Positions 7,419-15,959 of a stretch of DNA of 57,527 bases are shown here, piece after piece (position 1 is the first letter of the stretch; every line of letters begins with the position of its first letter). Below the pieces are notes generated by a model, which did not search any database, had not been told where the DNA came from, and saw nothing but the letters and a program-made list of their open reading frames with translations. Origin of the DNA: a virus. Where the stretch lies: positions 1-57,527 of the IMG/VR virus record IMGVR_UViG_3300032309_003728. One strand, written 5' to 3'. A program made the translations under genes and the position numbers.

Positions 7419-7708
7419 TACAAATCAAATAAATGCTCGTTATTAATATTAATTATAATTTTATCTGTACCAATGTGATTTTTTAATTCTGTAATAATAT
7501 TTGAATCTCCATGAATATTTAATACTCTCAAGACTTCTAAGGCTTGAGATTCATTTTGAGTCTTCTTACAAGGACATCCACCATAAGCTATATCAAGAAA
7601 GTCTTTAATAATGCACATTTGAGGGTCTTTATAGATTATATCTTGGTTTTGGACTAATAAGGCGTATAAATCATTCATTGAATTAATTAAAATAGTTTTA
7701 TTGCTCAT
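7418..7708 (-). CDS. Hypothetical protein with CPC motif, 96 aa
   Basis: A soluble small protein with GGCPCKK at 43-49 and acidic ends. It overlaps its neighbours on both sides (ATGA at its start, TAGTG at its end), so it is translated as part of the operon between the membrane protein and the glycosyltransferase. No family recognised. Confidence 0.5.
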   Translation of the reverse strand: MSNKTILINSMNDLYALLVQNQDIIYKDPQMCIIKDFLDIAYGGCPCKKTQNESQALEVLRVLNIHGDSNIITELKNHIGTDKIIININNEHLFDL

Positions 7709-8040
7709 AAATAATTCTCCATTACTCTATAAGGAATTATAGAAAAAACATAATAAAATGGCAAATATAATATATCATTAAACAATAAACAAGAGCCAAC
7801 TGATATCCAGAAACCAATACAATAAGGACAAGTTATCAATTGGGTAAAGAAATTAGGGTATTTAATTTTTATAAAACTCAAATAATCTATAGAAGGATTT
7901 GTCTTCTTATACTCTTCAAAATTGATTATTTTAGTAATTTTTTTAATATTTAATAACGACATGTATTCTCTAAAAGCATTAGTTCTAAACCATATTAATA
8001 ATAGCATAATAATAAATGATATTTGATTTAAAATTTTCAT
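7705..8040 (-). CDS. Small membrane protein with CPYC motif, 111 aa
   Basis: A hydrophobic segment at about 5-20 (ISFIIMLLLIWF) and another around 75-105 flank a basic soluble stretch. The second begins at LITCPYCIGFWISVG; a CPYC just before a membrane helix with a GFW resembles the DUF1360 group of phage and bacterial membrane proteins, which I assign only loosely. It is the first gene of the leftward operon. A TATAAT box 17 nt upstream, without a Shine-Dalgarno sequence, marks its start. Confidence 0.55.
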   Translation of the reverse strand: MKILNQISFIIMLLLIWFRTNAFREYMSLLNIKKITKIINFEEYKKTNPSIDYLSFIKIKYPNFFTQLITCPYCIGFWISVGSCLLFNDILYLPFYYVFSIIPYRVMENYL

Positions 8041-8047
8041 AAAAATG

Positions 8048-8076
8048 TTGACATTAAATTATATTTAAAATAGAAT
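8048..8076 (+). promoter_or_regulatory. Sigma70-like promoter of the dCMP deaminase operon
   Basis: TTGACA (8048-8053), 17 bp, TAGAAT (8071-8076). The ATG at 8095 follows by 18 nt, so the leader would be only about 11 nt, without a Shine-Dalgarno sequence. Confidence 0.75.
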
Positions 8077-8085
8077 ATATTTCAA
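8058..8085 (-). promoter_or_regulatory. Divergent promoter for the leftward operon
   Basis: TTGAAA (8080-8085) and TATAAT (8058-8063) are 16 bp apart on the minus strand. They overlap the rightward promoter, so the two probably compete. Confidence 0.5.
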
Positions 8086-8094
8086 ATATTTTTA

Positions 8095-8502
8095 ATGAAA
8101 GAAAAATTCATAATAATGGCTAAAAAAATTGGCCAAGAAATAGCTAAAACATCAGAAGATCCGCATAAAAAGGTGGGCGCTGTAGTCTTGAGAGAAGATG
8201 GGAGAATATTGTCTACTGGATACAATGGTCTCATGCAAAGTAAAAATGTGCATAATAAATTTTGGATAAATAGAGACGCTAGAAGAAGTTTTATGATTCA
8301 TGCAGAAGTTAACGCTTTGTCATGTATTTCTAGATATGATAATCCACATTTTATATATGTGACTCTTTTGCCATGTGGATATTGTGCTAATTTAATAGCT
8401 TGCTATGGAATCAAACATGTGGTATACTCTGAAGAATATGACAAAGACTGCTCTTGTAAAAAAATATTTAAATTTTACAACATAAAATATCAAAAAATTT
8501 AA
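8095..8502 (+). CDS. Deoxycytidylate (dCMP) deaminase, 135 aa
   Basis: The enzyme converts dCMP to dUMP, the substrate for the ThyX encoded further right. The zinc site is complete: HAE at 69-71 and LLPCGYC with Cys94 and Cys97. The region DPHKKVGAVV and GYNG near residues 22-45 is typical of the family. The length fits phage dCMP deaminases. It overlaps the dNMP kinase gene by 1 bp and leads a plus-strand operon with the kinase and sigma-like factor. Confidence 0.88.
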   Translation: MKEKFIIMAKKIGQEIAKTSEDPHKKVGAVVLREDGRILSTGYNGLMQSKNVHNKFWINRDARRSFMIHAEVNALSCISRYDNPHFIYVTLLPCGYCANLIACYGIKHVVYSEEYDKDCSCKKIFKFYNIKYQKI

Positions 8503-9086
8503 TGAAAATTATAGGAATTTCTGGCGTAGCTACATCTGGTAAAGATACATTATGCTCTTTAATAGCAAGACATCTTAGTAGCAAGAATATTAAATCCCAA
8601 AGACTTGCTTTAGCTGATAATTTAAAAAATGATCTTAAAAATTTTATATGCGATAAATTTGATATTAATATATTAGAAGCATCATCACAAGAAAAAACTT
8701 TAATAAGACCAATTATGGTAGCTTATGGTAAAGTAAAAAGAACCTTATCTAAAGGTAAGCACTGGACTAATATGCTAGACTTATCTATAGAAGATTTAGT
8801 TAAAGAGGATACTGTTCCAATTGTTACTGACGTAAGATATATGGAGTATCCAGAGGATGAATTTTTTTGGCTTAAAAGTAGAAATGGTATTTTAGTGCAT
8901 ATTTCTAGATTAGATATGAACGGTAATTTAATTATGCCAGCTAATCTTGAAGAAAAAGAAAACGATACAAAAATAAAAGAGAAAGCAGATTTAAAACTTA
9001 TATGGGAAACAGAGGATGATATTGATTCTTTGTATTATAACCATTTAAATTTTTTAAAAAACATATATGAACAAATTATTTTATAA
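8502..9086 (+). CDS. Deoxynucleoside monophosphate kinase, 194 aa
   Basis: The P-loop GVATSGKDT (8-16) and the later TDVRYMEYPEDE segment match phage T4 gp1-type kinases, which turn dNMPs into dNDPs. It follows the dCMP deaminase with overlapping stop and start, and overlaps the next gene by 20 bp. It supplies the step between ThyX or scavenged dNMPs and the triphosphates used by the phage polymerase. Substrate range is unknown. Confidence 0.8.
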   Translation: MKIIGISGVATSGKDTLCSLIARHLSSKNIKSQRLALADNLKNDLKNFICDKFDINILEASSQEKTLIRPIMVAYGKVKRTLSKGKHWTNMLDLSIEDLVKEDTVPIVTDVRYMEYPEDEFFWLKSRNGILVHISRLDMNGNLIMPANLEEKENDTKIKEKADLKLIWETEDDIDSLYYNHLNFLKNIYEQIIL

Positions 9087-9678
9087 CCAAAAAAACGATC
9101 TTGAATTAATAGAAGAAGTTAAATGCCAAAATTGTAGCGAAGCTATGAAAGAGCTTGAAACTAGGCATAGTGGAGTATGCTTTTCTATGATTAAAAAATA
9201 TTACAACGCTTTATCTTCTACGGGTCTAGATCCAAATGAAGTAGCTAAAGAAAAAGATTATGTTATGTATAAATCTATATTAAATTTTGATCCTTCAAAA
9301 AATATAAAATTTTCTACTTGGGTTGGTAATCAAATGAGATTTCATTGTCTTAACTCAATGAATAAAAACAACAATTCGATATCTATGGATAATGAAAATA
9401 TAAAAAATATCATAGAACGAAAACAATGTTTAGAAACTGCTAGATCAATAAATAAAGACAATTACGAATACATTTTTAATATATTATCTCAATTTAAAGA
9501 TAAAAGAATAGAAGAAATATTCAAAATGAGATATTTTTCGGATAAAAAAGTTGTATCTTGGAGTAAGATTGCTAAGAAATTAAAAATAAGCACTCAAACT
9601 GTAATTAACTTACATAACAAGGCTTTAAAATTTCTTAAAAATAAATTAGAAAGTAATCAATTTCAAGATACTATTTAA
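9067..9678 (+). CDS. Sigma70-like transcription factor, 203 aa
   Basis: Residues 61-97 read as sigma region 2, with FDPSKNIKFSTWVGNQMR (74-91) close to the usual DPxKGxKFSTYAxWxIRQ that binds core polymerase and melts the -10 box. Residues 140-195 have a helix-turn-helix of region 4 type ending in LHNKALKFLKNKL. Region 1 and most of region 3 are missing, as in T4 gp55 and other phage late sigma factors. The GTGTAAT motif without a -35 box before the giant virion genes would suit such a factor; that link is inference. Start at 9067 overlaps the kinase gene by 20 bp. Confidence 0.75.
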   Translation: MNKLFYNQKNDLELIEEVKCQNCSEAMKELETRHSGVCFSMIKKYYNALSSTGLDPNEVAKEKDYVMYKSILNFDPSKNIKFSTWVGNQMRFHCLNSMNKNNNSISMDNENIKNIIERKQCLETARSINKDNYEYIFNILSQFKDKRIEEIFKMRYFSDKKVVSWSKIAKKLKISTQTVINLHNKALKFLKNKLESNQFQDTI

Positions 9679-9716
9679 AAGGAGAAAAAATAAACAACAG
9701 AAAGATAAATACAAGT

Positions 9717-10067
9717 ATGAATACAAATAATAATAACACTAAACAAAATGATTGGGCTAAGAGAGATGTTGGCGCTCTTTGGAAAAGAGAAGGTCAAAAT
9801 CAAAAGTATCTATCAGGCTATGTAAAAGTAGACGAACTAGGTATTGAAAAAGAGCTTAAAATCGTTGTTTTTTCTAACAAGAATAAGAACAACAATGAGA
9901 AAGCTCCTGATTACAGAATCTATCTATCTAAACCCATGGATAAAACATCTGCAATTAATGCTACCGAAACAGTAAAAACAACTGTATCTAAAAAGGTTGC
10001 TCCTACGAAAGTTAAGGTTGCAGAAGTAATCGAAGAGGCAGAAGAAGTAGAAGACACATTATTGTGA
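9717..10067 (+). CDS. Hypothetical protein with acidic tail, 116 aa
   Basis: After an Asn-rich start, residues 12-75 (WAKRDVGALWKREGQNQKYLSG ... KAPDYRIYLSKP) look like a small beta-rich domain, and the tail is acidic (EVIEEAEEVEDTLL). Similar short phage proteins are often left as hypothetical. An AAGGAG lies 34 nt before the ATG, too far for a normal ribosome binding site. It overlaps the following GT gene. The acidic tail might contact replication or DNA-binding proteins, but nothing proves it. Confidence 0.5.
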   Translation: MNTNNNNTKQNDWAKRDVGALWKREGQNQKYLSGYVKVDELGIEKELKIVVFSNKNKNNNEKAPDYRIYLSKPMDKTSAINATETVKTTVSKKVAPTKVKVAEVIEEAEEVEDTLL

Positions 10068-11158
10068 AACTTTGTTTAAATTTACCAATCAATTCAGTAA
10101 GTTTTGGTCAAATTTCTACTTTACTATTAAGAGAGATTTATGAGTCTAAAAAAATAGATTCACACATTTTCTTAATTGGTAATCAAGTAGATTTATCTAG
10201 CCAAGAGAACATTGATAAAGAATTTGCTGATTGGTTGAGTCTTAATTTAAACAGAAGTCTAAAAGATCATAAACGATCCATAGATTCATTTAAGCTTTGG
10301 CACTTAAACGGGTCTATGGAGAGTTTATCCAACAATCAAACCTTACTAACATTTTACGAACTAGATTCACCAACAGAAGAAGAAATTAATATCGCAAATA
10401 ATCAAAAACAGGTATTATTCTCTTCACAAGACACTGTTGATTTATTTAATAAACGTGGATGCAAGAATGCTAAGTATATTCCTTTAGCTTTTGATCACTA
10501 TAATTTCAAGCAAACAAATAAAAAATATTTTAATGATGATAGAATCGTATTTAATTTATGTGGAAAATTAGAAAAAAGAAAAAATCACGAAAAAATTATA
10601 AAAACCTGGATTAAAAAATACGGAAATAATAGCAAATACTTTTTACAATGCTCTATTTTTAACCCTTTCATGAAACAAGAAGACCAAGAAAAAATTATTT
10701 TATCTATTCTAAGGGGTGAAAAATATTTTAATATATCATTTCTTGGTGGGATGCCAAAAAATGCAATGTATAATGACTATTTAAATAGTTCAAACATTAT
10801 CATTGGTATGAGCGGTGGAGAAGGATGGGGATTACCAGAATTTCAATCAGTAGCTTTAGGGAAATATGGCGTAATCATGAATGAACATGGATACAAAAGT
10901 TGGGCTAACAAAAATAATTCTGTACTTGTAAATTCAAGTAATAAAATTGAAGCCTATGATCAAATTTTCTTTCAAAAAGGTTCTCCTTTTAATCAAGGAA
11001 GTATTTTTGATTTTAACGAAGATGAATTTATTTCAGCTATGGAAAAAGCAGAGCAAAAAGTAAAAGATAATCCAGTTAATGAAGAAGGTCTTAAATTACA
11101 AAAAGAGTTTTCTTCTAAAAAGTTTCTTGATAATTTAACATCTATATTAAAAGAGTAA
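10064..11158 (+). CDS. Glycosyltransferase, GT4-like, 364 aa
   Basis: GT-B fold glycosyltransferase. The C-terminal donor domain carries FNLCGKLEKRKNHEKII, then SGGEGWGLPEFQSVALGKYGVI; the Glu in GLPEFQ is in the position of the catalytic or binding Glu of GT4. The N-terminal half is the acceptor domain. It starts with GTG at 10064, overlapping the stop of the gene before it, so translation is coupled. Sugar and acceptor unknown. Confidence 0.75.
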   Translation: MKLCLNLPINSVSFGQISTLLLREIYESKKIDSHIFLIGNQVDLSSQENIDKEFADWLSLNLNRSLKDHKRSIDSFKLWHLNGSMESLSNNQTLLTFYELDSPTEEEINIANNQKQVLFSSQDTVDLFNKRGCKNAKYIPLAFDHYNFKQTNKKYFNDDRIVFNLCGKLEKRKNHEKIIKTWIKKYGNNSKYFLQCSIFNPFMKQEDQEKIILSILRGEKYFNISFLGGMPKNAMYNDYLNSSNIIIGMSGGEGWGLPEFQSVALGKYGVIMNEHGYKSWANKNNSVLVNSSNKIEAYDQIFFQKGSPFNQGSIFDFNEDEFISAMEKAEQKVKDNPVNEEGLKLQKEFSSKKFLDNLTSILKE

Positions 11159-11514
11159 TGCCTCAATATATTTATCAACACCCTAAAACTAAAAAAGTTA
11201 TAGAATTAACTCAAAGCATTCATGATAAACATGAATATATAGATAAAGATAGAGTTAAATGGAACAGAATATATACTGCACCAAAATTAAATACTGATGG
11301 AACATTAAAATCAACCTCGACACAGCAAGACTTTCTTGAATATACAAAAAATAAAAAAGGCACAATGGGCGACCTTTGGGATATGAGCGGAGAGTTGAGT
11401 GAAAAAAGATCTAGGTTATATGGAGGAGTAGATCCAGTAAAAACTGAGTATCAAAAGAAGTGGAGCAAAAAGAGAAAAGGTAAAAAGCATCCTGATAGTA
11501 AAAAAATAAATTAA
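11158..11514 (+). CDS. Phage protein with FmdB-like N-terminus, 118 aa
   Basis: The first 40 residues (MPQYIYQHPKTKKVIELTQS) look like the FmdB-type zinc ribbon start MPxYxYxCxxC, but the cysteines are replaced, so no metal can be bound. The rest is basic and ends in a lysine-rich tail (KRKGKKHPDSKK). Related short proteins occur in many large phages. It overlaps the upstream glycosyltransferase stop (TAATG), and is the last gene before the convergent pair. Function unknown. Confidence 0.5.
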   Translation: MPQYIYQHPKTKKVIELTQSIHDKHEYIDKDRVKWNRIYTAPKLNTDGTLKSTSTQQDFLEYTKNKKGTMGDLWDMSGELSEKRSRLYGGVDPVKTEYQKKWSKKRKGKKHPDSKKIN

Positions 11515-11533
11515 CTCCAATATTTTACACAAA

Positions 11534-11869
11534 TTATTTATCTTTTTTATTAATTAGAAAATTTTGAATAGACTCAAAATTTCTATCTAATTTAGACTCA
11601 ATTCTGTCGAAATAATCATCAAAAGATTCTTTTGTCACATAAGTTGTAGATATTTTTAAAGCTAAGTCAGCTATTTCTTGTTGATGTTTTCTGCCTTCAA
11701 TTTCCATCTCTTTTCTTAAAGCTATAAAATCATGAAAAGTTTTATCATTAATATCCTTTATAAGCTTTTCTTGTCTATCCATCATAGTAAAAATACGAGT
11801 AAAAACCCAACCAGAAAGAAAGGCTCCAATACCAAATGATATATTAAGCAACCACTGAAGATTATCCAT
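11534..11869 (-). CDS. Membrane-anchored coiled-coil protein, 111 aa
   Basis: One hydrophobic segment at about 5-27 (LLNISFGIGAFLSGWVF) is followed by a long charged helix likely to form a coiled coil, so most of the protein would project from a membrane. It could be a spanin-like or other inner-membrane phage protein, but no catalytic motif exists. Its own GTGTAAT motif ends 9 nt before the ATG, so it probably is expressed apart from the nrdAB operon, perhaps late. It is tail-to-tail with the FmdB-like gene, 19 bp away. Confidence 0.55.
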   Translation of the reverse strand: MDNLQWLLNISFGIGAFLSGWVFTRIFTMMDRQEKLIKDINDKTFHDFIALRKEMEIEGRKHQQEIADLALKISTTYVTKESFDDYFDRIESKLDRNFESIQNFLINKKDK

Positions 11870-11878
11870 ACTCTAATA

Positions 11879-11885
11879 ATTACAC
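11879..11885 (-). promoter_or_regulatory. GTGTAAT motif upstream of the coiled-coil gene
   Basis: GTGTAAT on the minus strand, ending 9 nt before the ATG at 11869, with no Shine-Dalgarno sequence between. Confidence 0.4.
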
Positions 11886-11911
11886 TATTAGAGACGAATT
11901 TTTTATAAATA

Positions 11912-12976
11912 TTATAGTTTTAAATCATTAAAGTCATCATCAGATATATCAGTCTTTCTTGCACCAACCTTATAGGATGATATCTCTGTTTCTTGGGGAG
12001 CAACTTGTACCTTACTACTATCTAAATAGCTGTCATGCCATCCACCAATAGGGTTATCTTTTTGGTTAAATATCTTCTTGTACCCCAAACTTCTTAGTCT
12101 GCTATCGCAAAGCCACTTAGAGTAGCCATCTAAAACCTCTGCATTTAATCCAAGTAAACTGCCATTACTAAAGAGGTACTCAGACCATTCACTTTCATTC
12201 TTAGCGGCTTGTTCATAGAAAGCGTAGATTTTATCTTCATTTTTCTTTACTATACTTGTAAAGCCTTCTTTATCTTCGTCTCTTAAAATTTTAAGTAAAT
12301 TTTGACTAACTGCAAAATGCAAGGCTTCATCTCTTTGAATAAATTTAATAATCTTAGAATTACCTTCCATTTTACCACGGTATCCAAAATAGAAAGAGCA
12401 AGCAAAAGAGACATAAAACACAAGACCTTCCATTACATTAATAGAAAGAATAGCGTCAAAAATCTTTTGTTTAGGATCTTTCTTGTCATCATCTCCAAGA
12501 ATTTTATCAAAGTTACTTCTAATTAATTCTGCACGACTTATAATTTCTTTGTCTTCCATAATGCTATCAAAAAATTTAGTCGCATCTGGATATACATTAT
12601 TTAAAAGATAAGAATAAGAATAACTATGAATACCTTCAAATTGAGCCCATGTATTCATGCAAATCTCAAGTTCTGGATTGGTAACATAATCTTTAAGAGA
12701 ATGAATACTTCTAGAAAGCATACTATCCCCAAGAGTTTGAAATCTTAAATTACTATCAAAAACAAATCTTTCTGTATCTGTTAGATTGTTGTAATCGCTA
12801 CGATCTTTTCCTAAAGCTATTTCATGGGGCCACCAGAAATTTTCATTTTGTTTTTTGAATAACTCAAAAAATATTGGATACTTGAATCTATCATATCTTT
12901 GAAGATTTAAATCTTCTCCAAGGAATAATGGTTGTTTTGTGTGGTCTATATTTTTTATATTTAAAACGCTTTTCAT
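11912..12976 (-). CDS. nrdB: Ribonucleotide reductase small subunit, class I, 354 aa
   Basis: NrdB holds the di-iron site and tyrosyl radical that start ribonucleotide reduction by NrdA. Ligands visible are Asp84 (QTLGDS), Glu114 and His117 (FEGIHSYSY), a later Glu in NVMEGLVFY, and the pair in RDEALHF. Tyr121 sits where E. coli NrdB has radical Tyr122. The length is close to that of the family. The C-terminus (SDDDFNDLKL) is acidic and ends as NrdB tails that bind NrdA do. The gene starts inside the end of the methyltransferase gene (overlap of 4 bp), so it is translated with it. Confidence 0.93.
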   Translation of the reverse strand: MKSVLNIKNIDHTKQPLFLGEDLNLQRYDRFKYPIFFELFKKQNENFWWPHEIALGKDRSDYNNLTDTERFVFDSNLRFQTLGDSMLSRSIHSLKDYVTNPELEICMNTWAQFEGIHSYSYSYLLNNVYPDATKFFDSIMEDKEIISRAELIRSNFDKILGDDDKKDPKQKIFDAILSINVMEGLVFYVSFACSFYFGYRGKMEGNSKIIKFIQRDEALHFAVSQNLLKILRDEDKEGFTSIVKKNEDKIYAFYEQAAKNESEWSEYLFSNGSLLGLNAEVLDGYSKWLCDSRLRSLGYKKIFNQKDNPIGGWHDSYLDSSKVQVAPQETEISSYKVGARKTDISDDDFNDLKL

Positions 12977-13593
12977 AAAATATTATGTATATAGTTATTA
13001 TTACACCATAGGTCGTCTACATGAATTAAATTTGATTTCTCTCCACCGTAAAGTTCTGCTACTAAGGTATAATTATTATTATTTAAAAATTCTCTAGATT
13101 TATCTTTTACTTCTGAGTCTCTATAATAGTCTACCTCAAAAGATATTATGTTAAAATTAAAATTTGATTCAAATATTTTATAAAGTGTTTTTAAGGTTAG
13201 TTCTGGAGGGTCTAAATCTATTGATAAGTAATCTATTAATTTAGGAGAGTTATATTTTTCTAATACGCTCTTATAATCTATAGTTAAAGCATCTTGATTA
13301 ATATAATAAGTATTTTTTCTATGCACTTCCCATCCTTGATTAAAAGATGGGTCTATTTCAACAGCGACACCACTCCAGGCTCTTTCTTTCTCAAGGAAGA
13401 AAGAATTGCTTATATGTCTATAATCGTGAGCGCCTACGTCTAGAAAAAAACCATTAGTTTTAAATTTTAAAAAATTATCTACTATTTTATCTTGACCAGC
13501 TCTATATTCATTATCACTTAATTTAAATGAATTTATTAAGTCTACATTTAAACTCTCTTTGAAGAAGAGATAAAATTCTTGAGATTGATTCAT
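12973..13593 (-). CDS. FkbM-type methyltransferase, 206 aa
   Basis: SAM-dependent methyltransferase of the FkbM group: the SAM-binding motif I GFFLDVGAHDYRHISNSFFL is followed by VAVEIDP (motif II with acidic residue) and DYLSIDLDPPE. FkbM enzymes usually O-methylate sugars or polyketides. The gene lies between nrdA and nrdB, 2 bp after nrdA and overlapping nrdB, an unusual position for a sugar-modifying enzyme. Either it is a passenger in the operon or it modifies a product made at the same time. The substrate is unknown. Confidence 0.72.
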   Translation of the reverse strand: MNQSQEFYLFFKESLNVDLINSFKLSDNEYRAGQDKIVDNFLKFKTNGFFLDVGAHDYRHISNSFFLEKERAWSGVAVEIDPSFNQGWEVHRKNTYYINQDALTIDYKSVLEKYNSPKLIDYLSIDLDPPELTLKTLYKIFESNFNFNIISFEVDYYRDSEVKDKSREFLNNNNYTLVAELYGGEKSNLIHVDDLWCNNNYIHNIL

Positions 13594-13595
13594 AT

Positions 13596-15860
13596 TTATA
13601 ATTTACATGCTCCAGAAGAACAGTCTTTATCCTCTTTCTCGTCTAAGGATTGCTCTCTGTCTCCATCATCTGTATTATTATAATAAAGGCTAATTAATCC
13701 AAGACTATATGCATATATAATTTCTTTCATAACTTTTGCGTCTGGAAGAATATTATTTTCATAATGGCTATAGTTGTAGTATACATTAGTTGATATGGCC
13801 ATGTCAATATATTTTTGAATAATAGCATTAATCTTTAATAACCCAATGTTATCTTTAAAGTCATATGCTAATTCATAATTTTCATCATATTTTCCTATGC
13901 CTGGAACTAGTACTGGAAGTTTACCCATTTTACTCATCTTATAAGTTATGAGACTTCTGATTGGTTCTACTCCATTTGTAGAAGATTGAATAACTGAACT
14001 ACTTTCGCATGGCATACAAGAAGATAGAGTTGAATGCCTTAAACCAAACTCTTTAATTTCTTTTCTTAATTTATCCCAGTCAAGAGAAAGTTTTCTTTTG
14101 CATAGTTCGTCTACTTTATCTTTGTATGTATCAATAGGTAATATACCTTTAGCGTATTTAGTTCTATCAAATTTTTCACATTTACCTTTTTCTTTAGCTA
14201 ATTCAAGACTTGATTTTAATAAATAAAATTGAAAATATTCCATCCATTCATCTAATACTGAAAGAGCTTTATCAGATGTATATTTTAATTCATTTTTCGC
14301 AAGAAAAGCGGCTAAATTAGTTATACCAACGCCAAGACTTCTTCTTTTTTTAGCAAAATTTTCAGCAGCAATATTAAAGTAATCTTGTAATTCAATAACT
14401 TCATCAAGAAATCTAACTATAAGATCACAAGTTTTTTCTAGATCTTGCCAGTTTTTAATCTCTAACATATTAACAGCAGAAAGAATGCACATGCCAATTT
14501 CTCCATCCTTGTCATGGTAATCTTTAAGTGGAATAGTAGGATGTATGACCTCAGTACATAAATTACTCATTGTCACTTTATCTAGCCAAGCGCCATGATC
14601 ATTAGCGTGATCAATGTTTAATATATAAATTCTTCCAGTTTCGACTCTTTCTTTAATAATGAGAGAGAATAATTTACGAGCAGATATTTTCTTTTTAATT
14701 TTAAGTTTTTTACTTTCGCACTCTTTATAGAGTTTGTCAAAATCTTTTGTGCCCCAAGCTTCGTAAAGTTCTGGTACTTCCGAATTATTAAACAAAGTAA
14801 TTTCTTCATCTTTTAGAACTCTATCATAAAACAATTTGCTCATACCAACCGTATAATCTAATTTGCGAACACGATTATCATCAGTACCAGCATTATTTTT
14901 TAATACTACAACATCTTCTATTTCGTAATGCCACCATTGAATATTACAAGTAGCACTGCCTCCTCTAAGACCATTTTGTTGCCAAGCTTTTACGCTACTT
15001 TCATATATTTTAAGAAAAGGTATAAGACCAGTATGAACGACTTCTCCATTTTTAATAGGAGAACCAATTGCTCTTATCTTACTAACGTCAATACCAATAC
15101 CGCATCTATTAGCAGTAGCCATACTAACAGCAGTAGCACTAGCTGTAATGCTTTCTCTGCTATCATCTACTCCAATTAAACAGCAACTAGCATAATTTTT
15201 ACTACTAGTGCGAACTCCTGCCATTACTGGTGTTGGAAGATTAATTTTATGCTTACTAATAGCGTCATAGAATTTTTTAATATAATTTATTCTAGTTTCA
15301 ATTGGATAATTCATAAAAGCATAAGCAGATATTAATATATAAGCAAATTGTGGAGTCTCATAAATAACATTAGTAGTTCTATTTTTAATTAAATATTTAT
15401 CACAAAGCTGTTTGATTCCAGCATAAGTAAAAATAAAATCTCTATCATGATCTATAAATTCTCCAATCTTGTTAAGCTCATCCTCTGTGTACTTAGAAGA
15501 AATTATTGGATCATAAATTTTATTCTTTATCCCGTTTTGGATTACTTCTATAAGTCGTGGTGCGTGTTTTCCTCTCCAAACATCTTTACGTAATTGATAA
15601 TTTAATAATCTGCTAGCTACATATTGATAATTTGGTTTTTCAACAGAAATTAAATTAGCAGCACTCTCAATTAATAATTTATGAATTTCTTTAGTTGTGA
15701 TTCCTTCGTGGATATTTATTTTAGCATTAATTTCAATATCAGTAAGACTTACTCCACTTAAGTTTTCTATTGCCCAATTTATTATTTTGTGAATTTTTTC
15801 TATATTAAATTTTTCTGAAACATTATTTCTTTTTTTAACATTTATAATTTTAGTCATCAT
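13596..15860 (-). CDS. nrdA: Ribonucleotide reductase large subunit, class Ia, 754 aa
   Basis: NrdA reduces ribonucleoside diphosphates with radical chemistry. An N-terminal ATP-cone (about 1-95, VKKRNNVSEKFNIEKIHKII) can sense ATP or dATP. Catalytic cysteines are seen in ASCCLIGVDD, in SNLCTEVIHP and in MCILSAVN. The two redox cysteines close the tail, CSSGACKL, almost as in E. coli (CESGACKI). The ATG at 15860 has a good AAGGGG Shine-Dalgarno sequence. The only strong promoter upstream is at 16282-16310, so the mRNA would carry about 415 nt of structured leader, or nrdA uses a weak AT-rich promoter nearer by. Confidence 0.95.
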   Translation of the reverse strand: MMTKIINVKKRNNVSEKFNIEKIHKIINWAIENLSGVSLTDIEINAKINIHEGITTKEIHKLLIESAANLISVEKPNYQYVASRLLNYQLRKDVWRGKHAPRLIEVIQNGIKNKIYDPIISSKYTEDELNKIGEFIDHDRDFIFTYAGIKQLCDKYLIKNRTTNVIYETPQFAYILISAYAFMNYPIETRINYIKKFYDAISKHKINLPTPVMAGVRTSSKNYASCCLIGVDDSRESITASATAVSMATANRCGIGIDVSKIRAIGSPIKNGEVVHTGLIPFLKIYESSVKAWQQNGLRGGSATCNIQWWHYEIEDVVVLKNNAGTDDNRVRKLDYTVGMSKLFYDRVLKDEEITLFNNSEVPELYEAWGTKDFDKLYKECESKKLKIKKKISARKLFSLIIKERVETGRIYILNIDHANDHGAWLDKVTMSNLCTEVIHPTIPLKDYHDKDGEIGMCILSAVNMLEIKNWQDLEKTCDLIVRFLDEVIELQDYFNIAAENFAKKRRSLGVGITNLAAFLAKNELKYTSDKALSVLDEWMEYFQFYLLKSSLELAKEKGKCEKFDRTKYAKGILPIDTYKDKVDELCKRKLSLDWDKLRKEIKEFGLRHSTLSSCMPCESSSVIQSSTNGVEPIRSLITYKMSKMGKLPVLVPGIGKYDENYELAYDFKDNIGLLKINAIIQKYIDMAISTNVYYNYSHYENNILPDAKVMKEIIYAYSLGLISLYYNNTDDGDREQSLDEKEDKDCSSGACKL

Positions 15861-15959
15861 TTCCCCTTATTTAAACAGTATAGTATGTTACATCATATTT
15901 ATACTTAAATAAAGAAAATTATTGTTTGTTATTAACAAAAGATATAACTTAACCAATCA
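15861..15959. other. AT-rich spacer between nrdA and the structured RNA
   Basis: It contains the nrdA ribosome binding site AAGGGG, TATACT-like boxes near 15880 and a short TTGTTA/TAACAA inverted repeat near 15925-15937. The inverted repeat is followed on the minus strand by a T-rich stretch and could be a weak terminator. I see no coding frame. Confidence 0.35.

Noticed and set aside
11520-11531. GTGTAA on the minus strand near 11530 and 35886
   Set aside because: No minus-strand gene starts follow these copies, so they are likely chance matches in AT-rich DNA.
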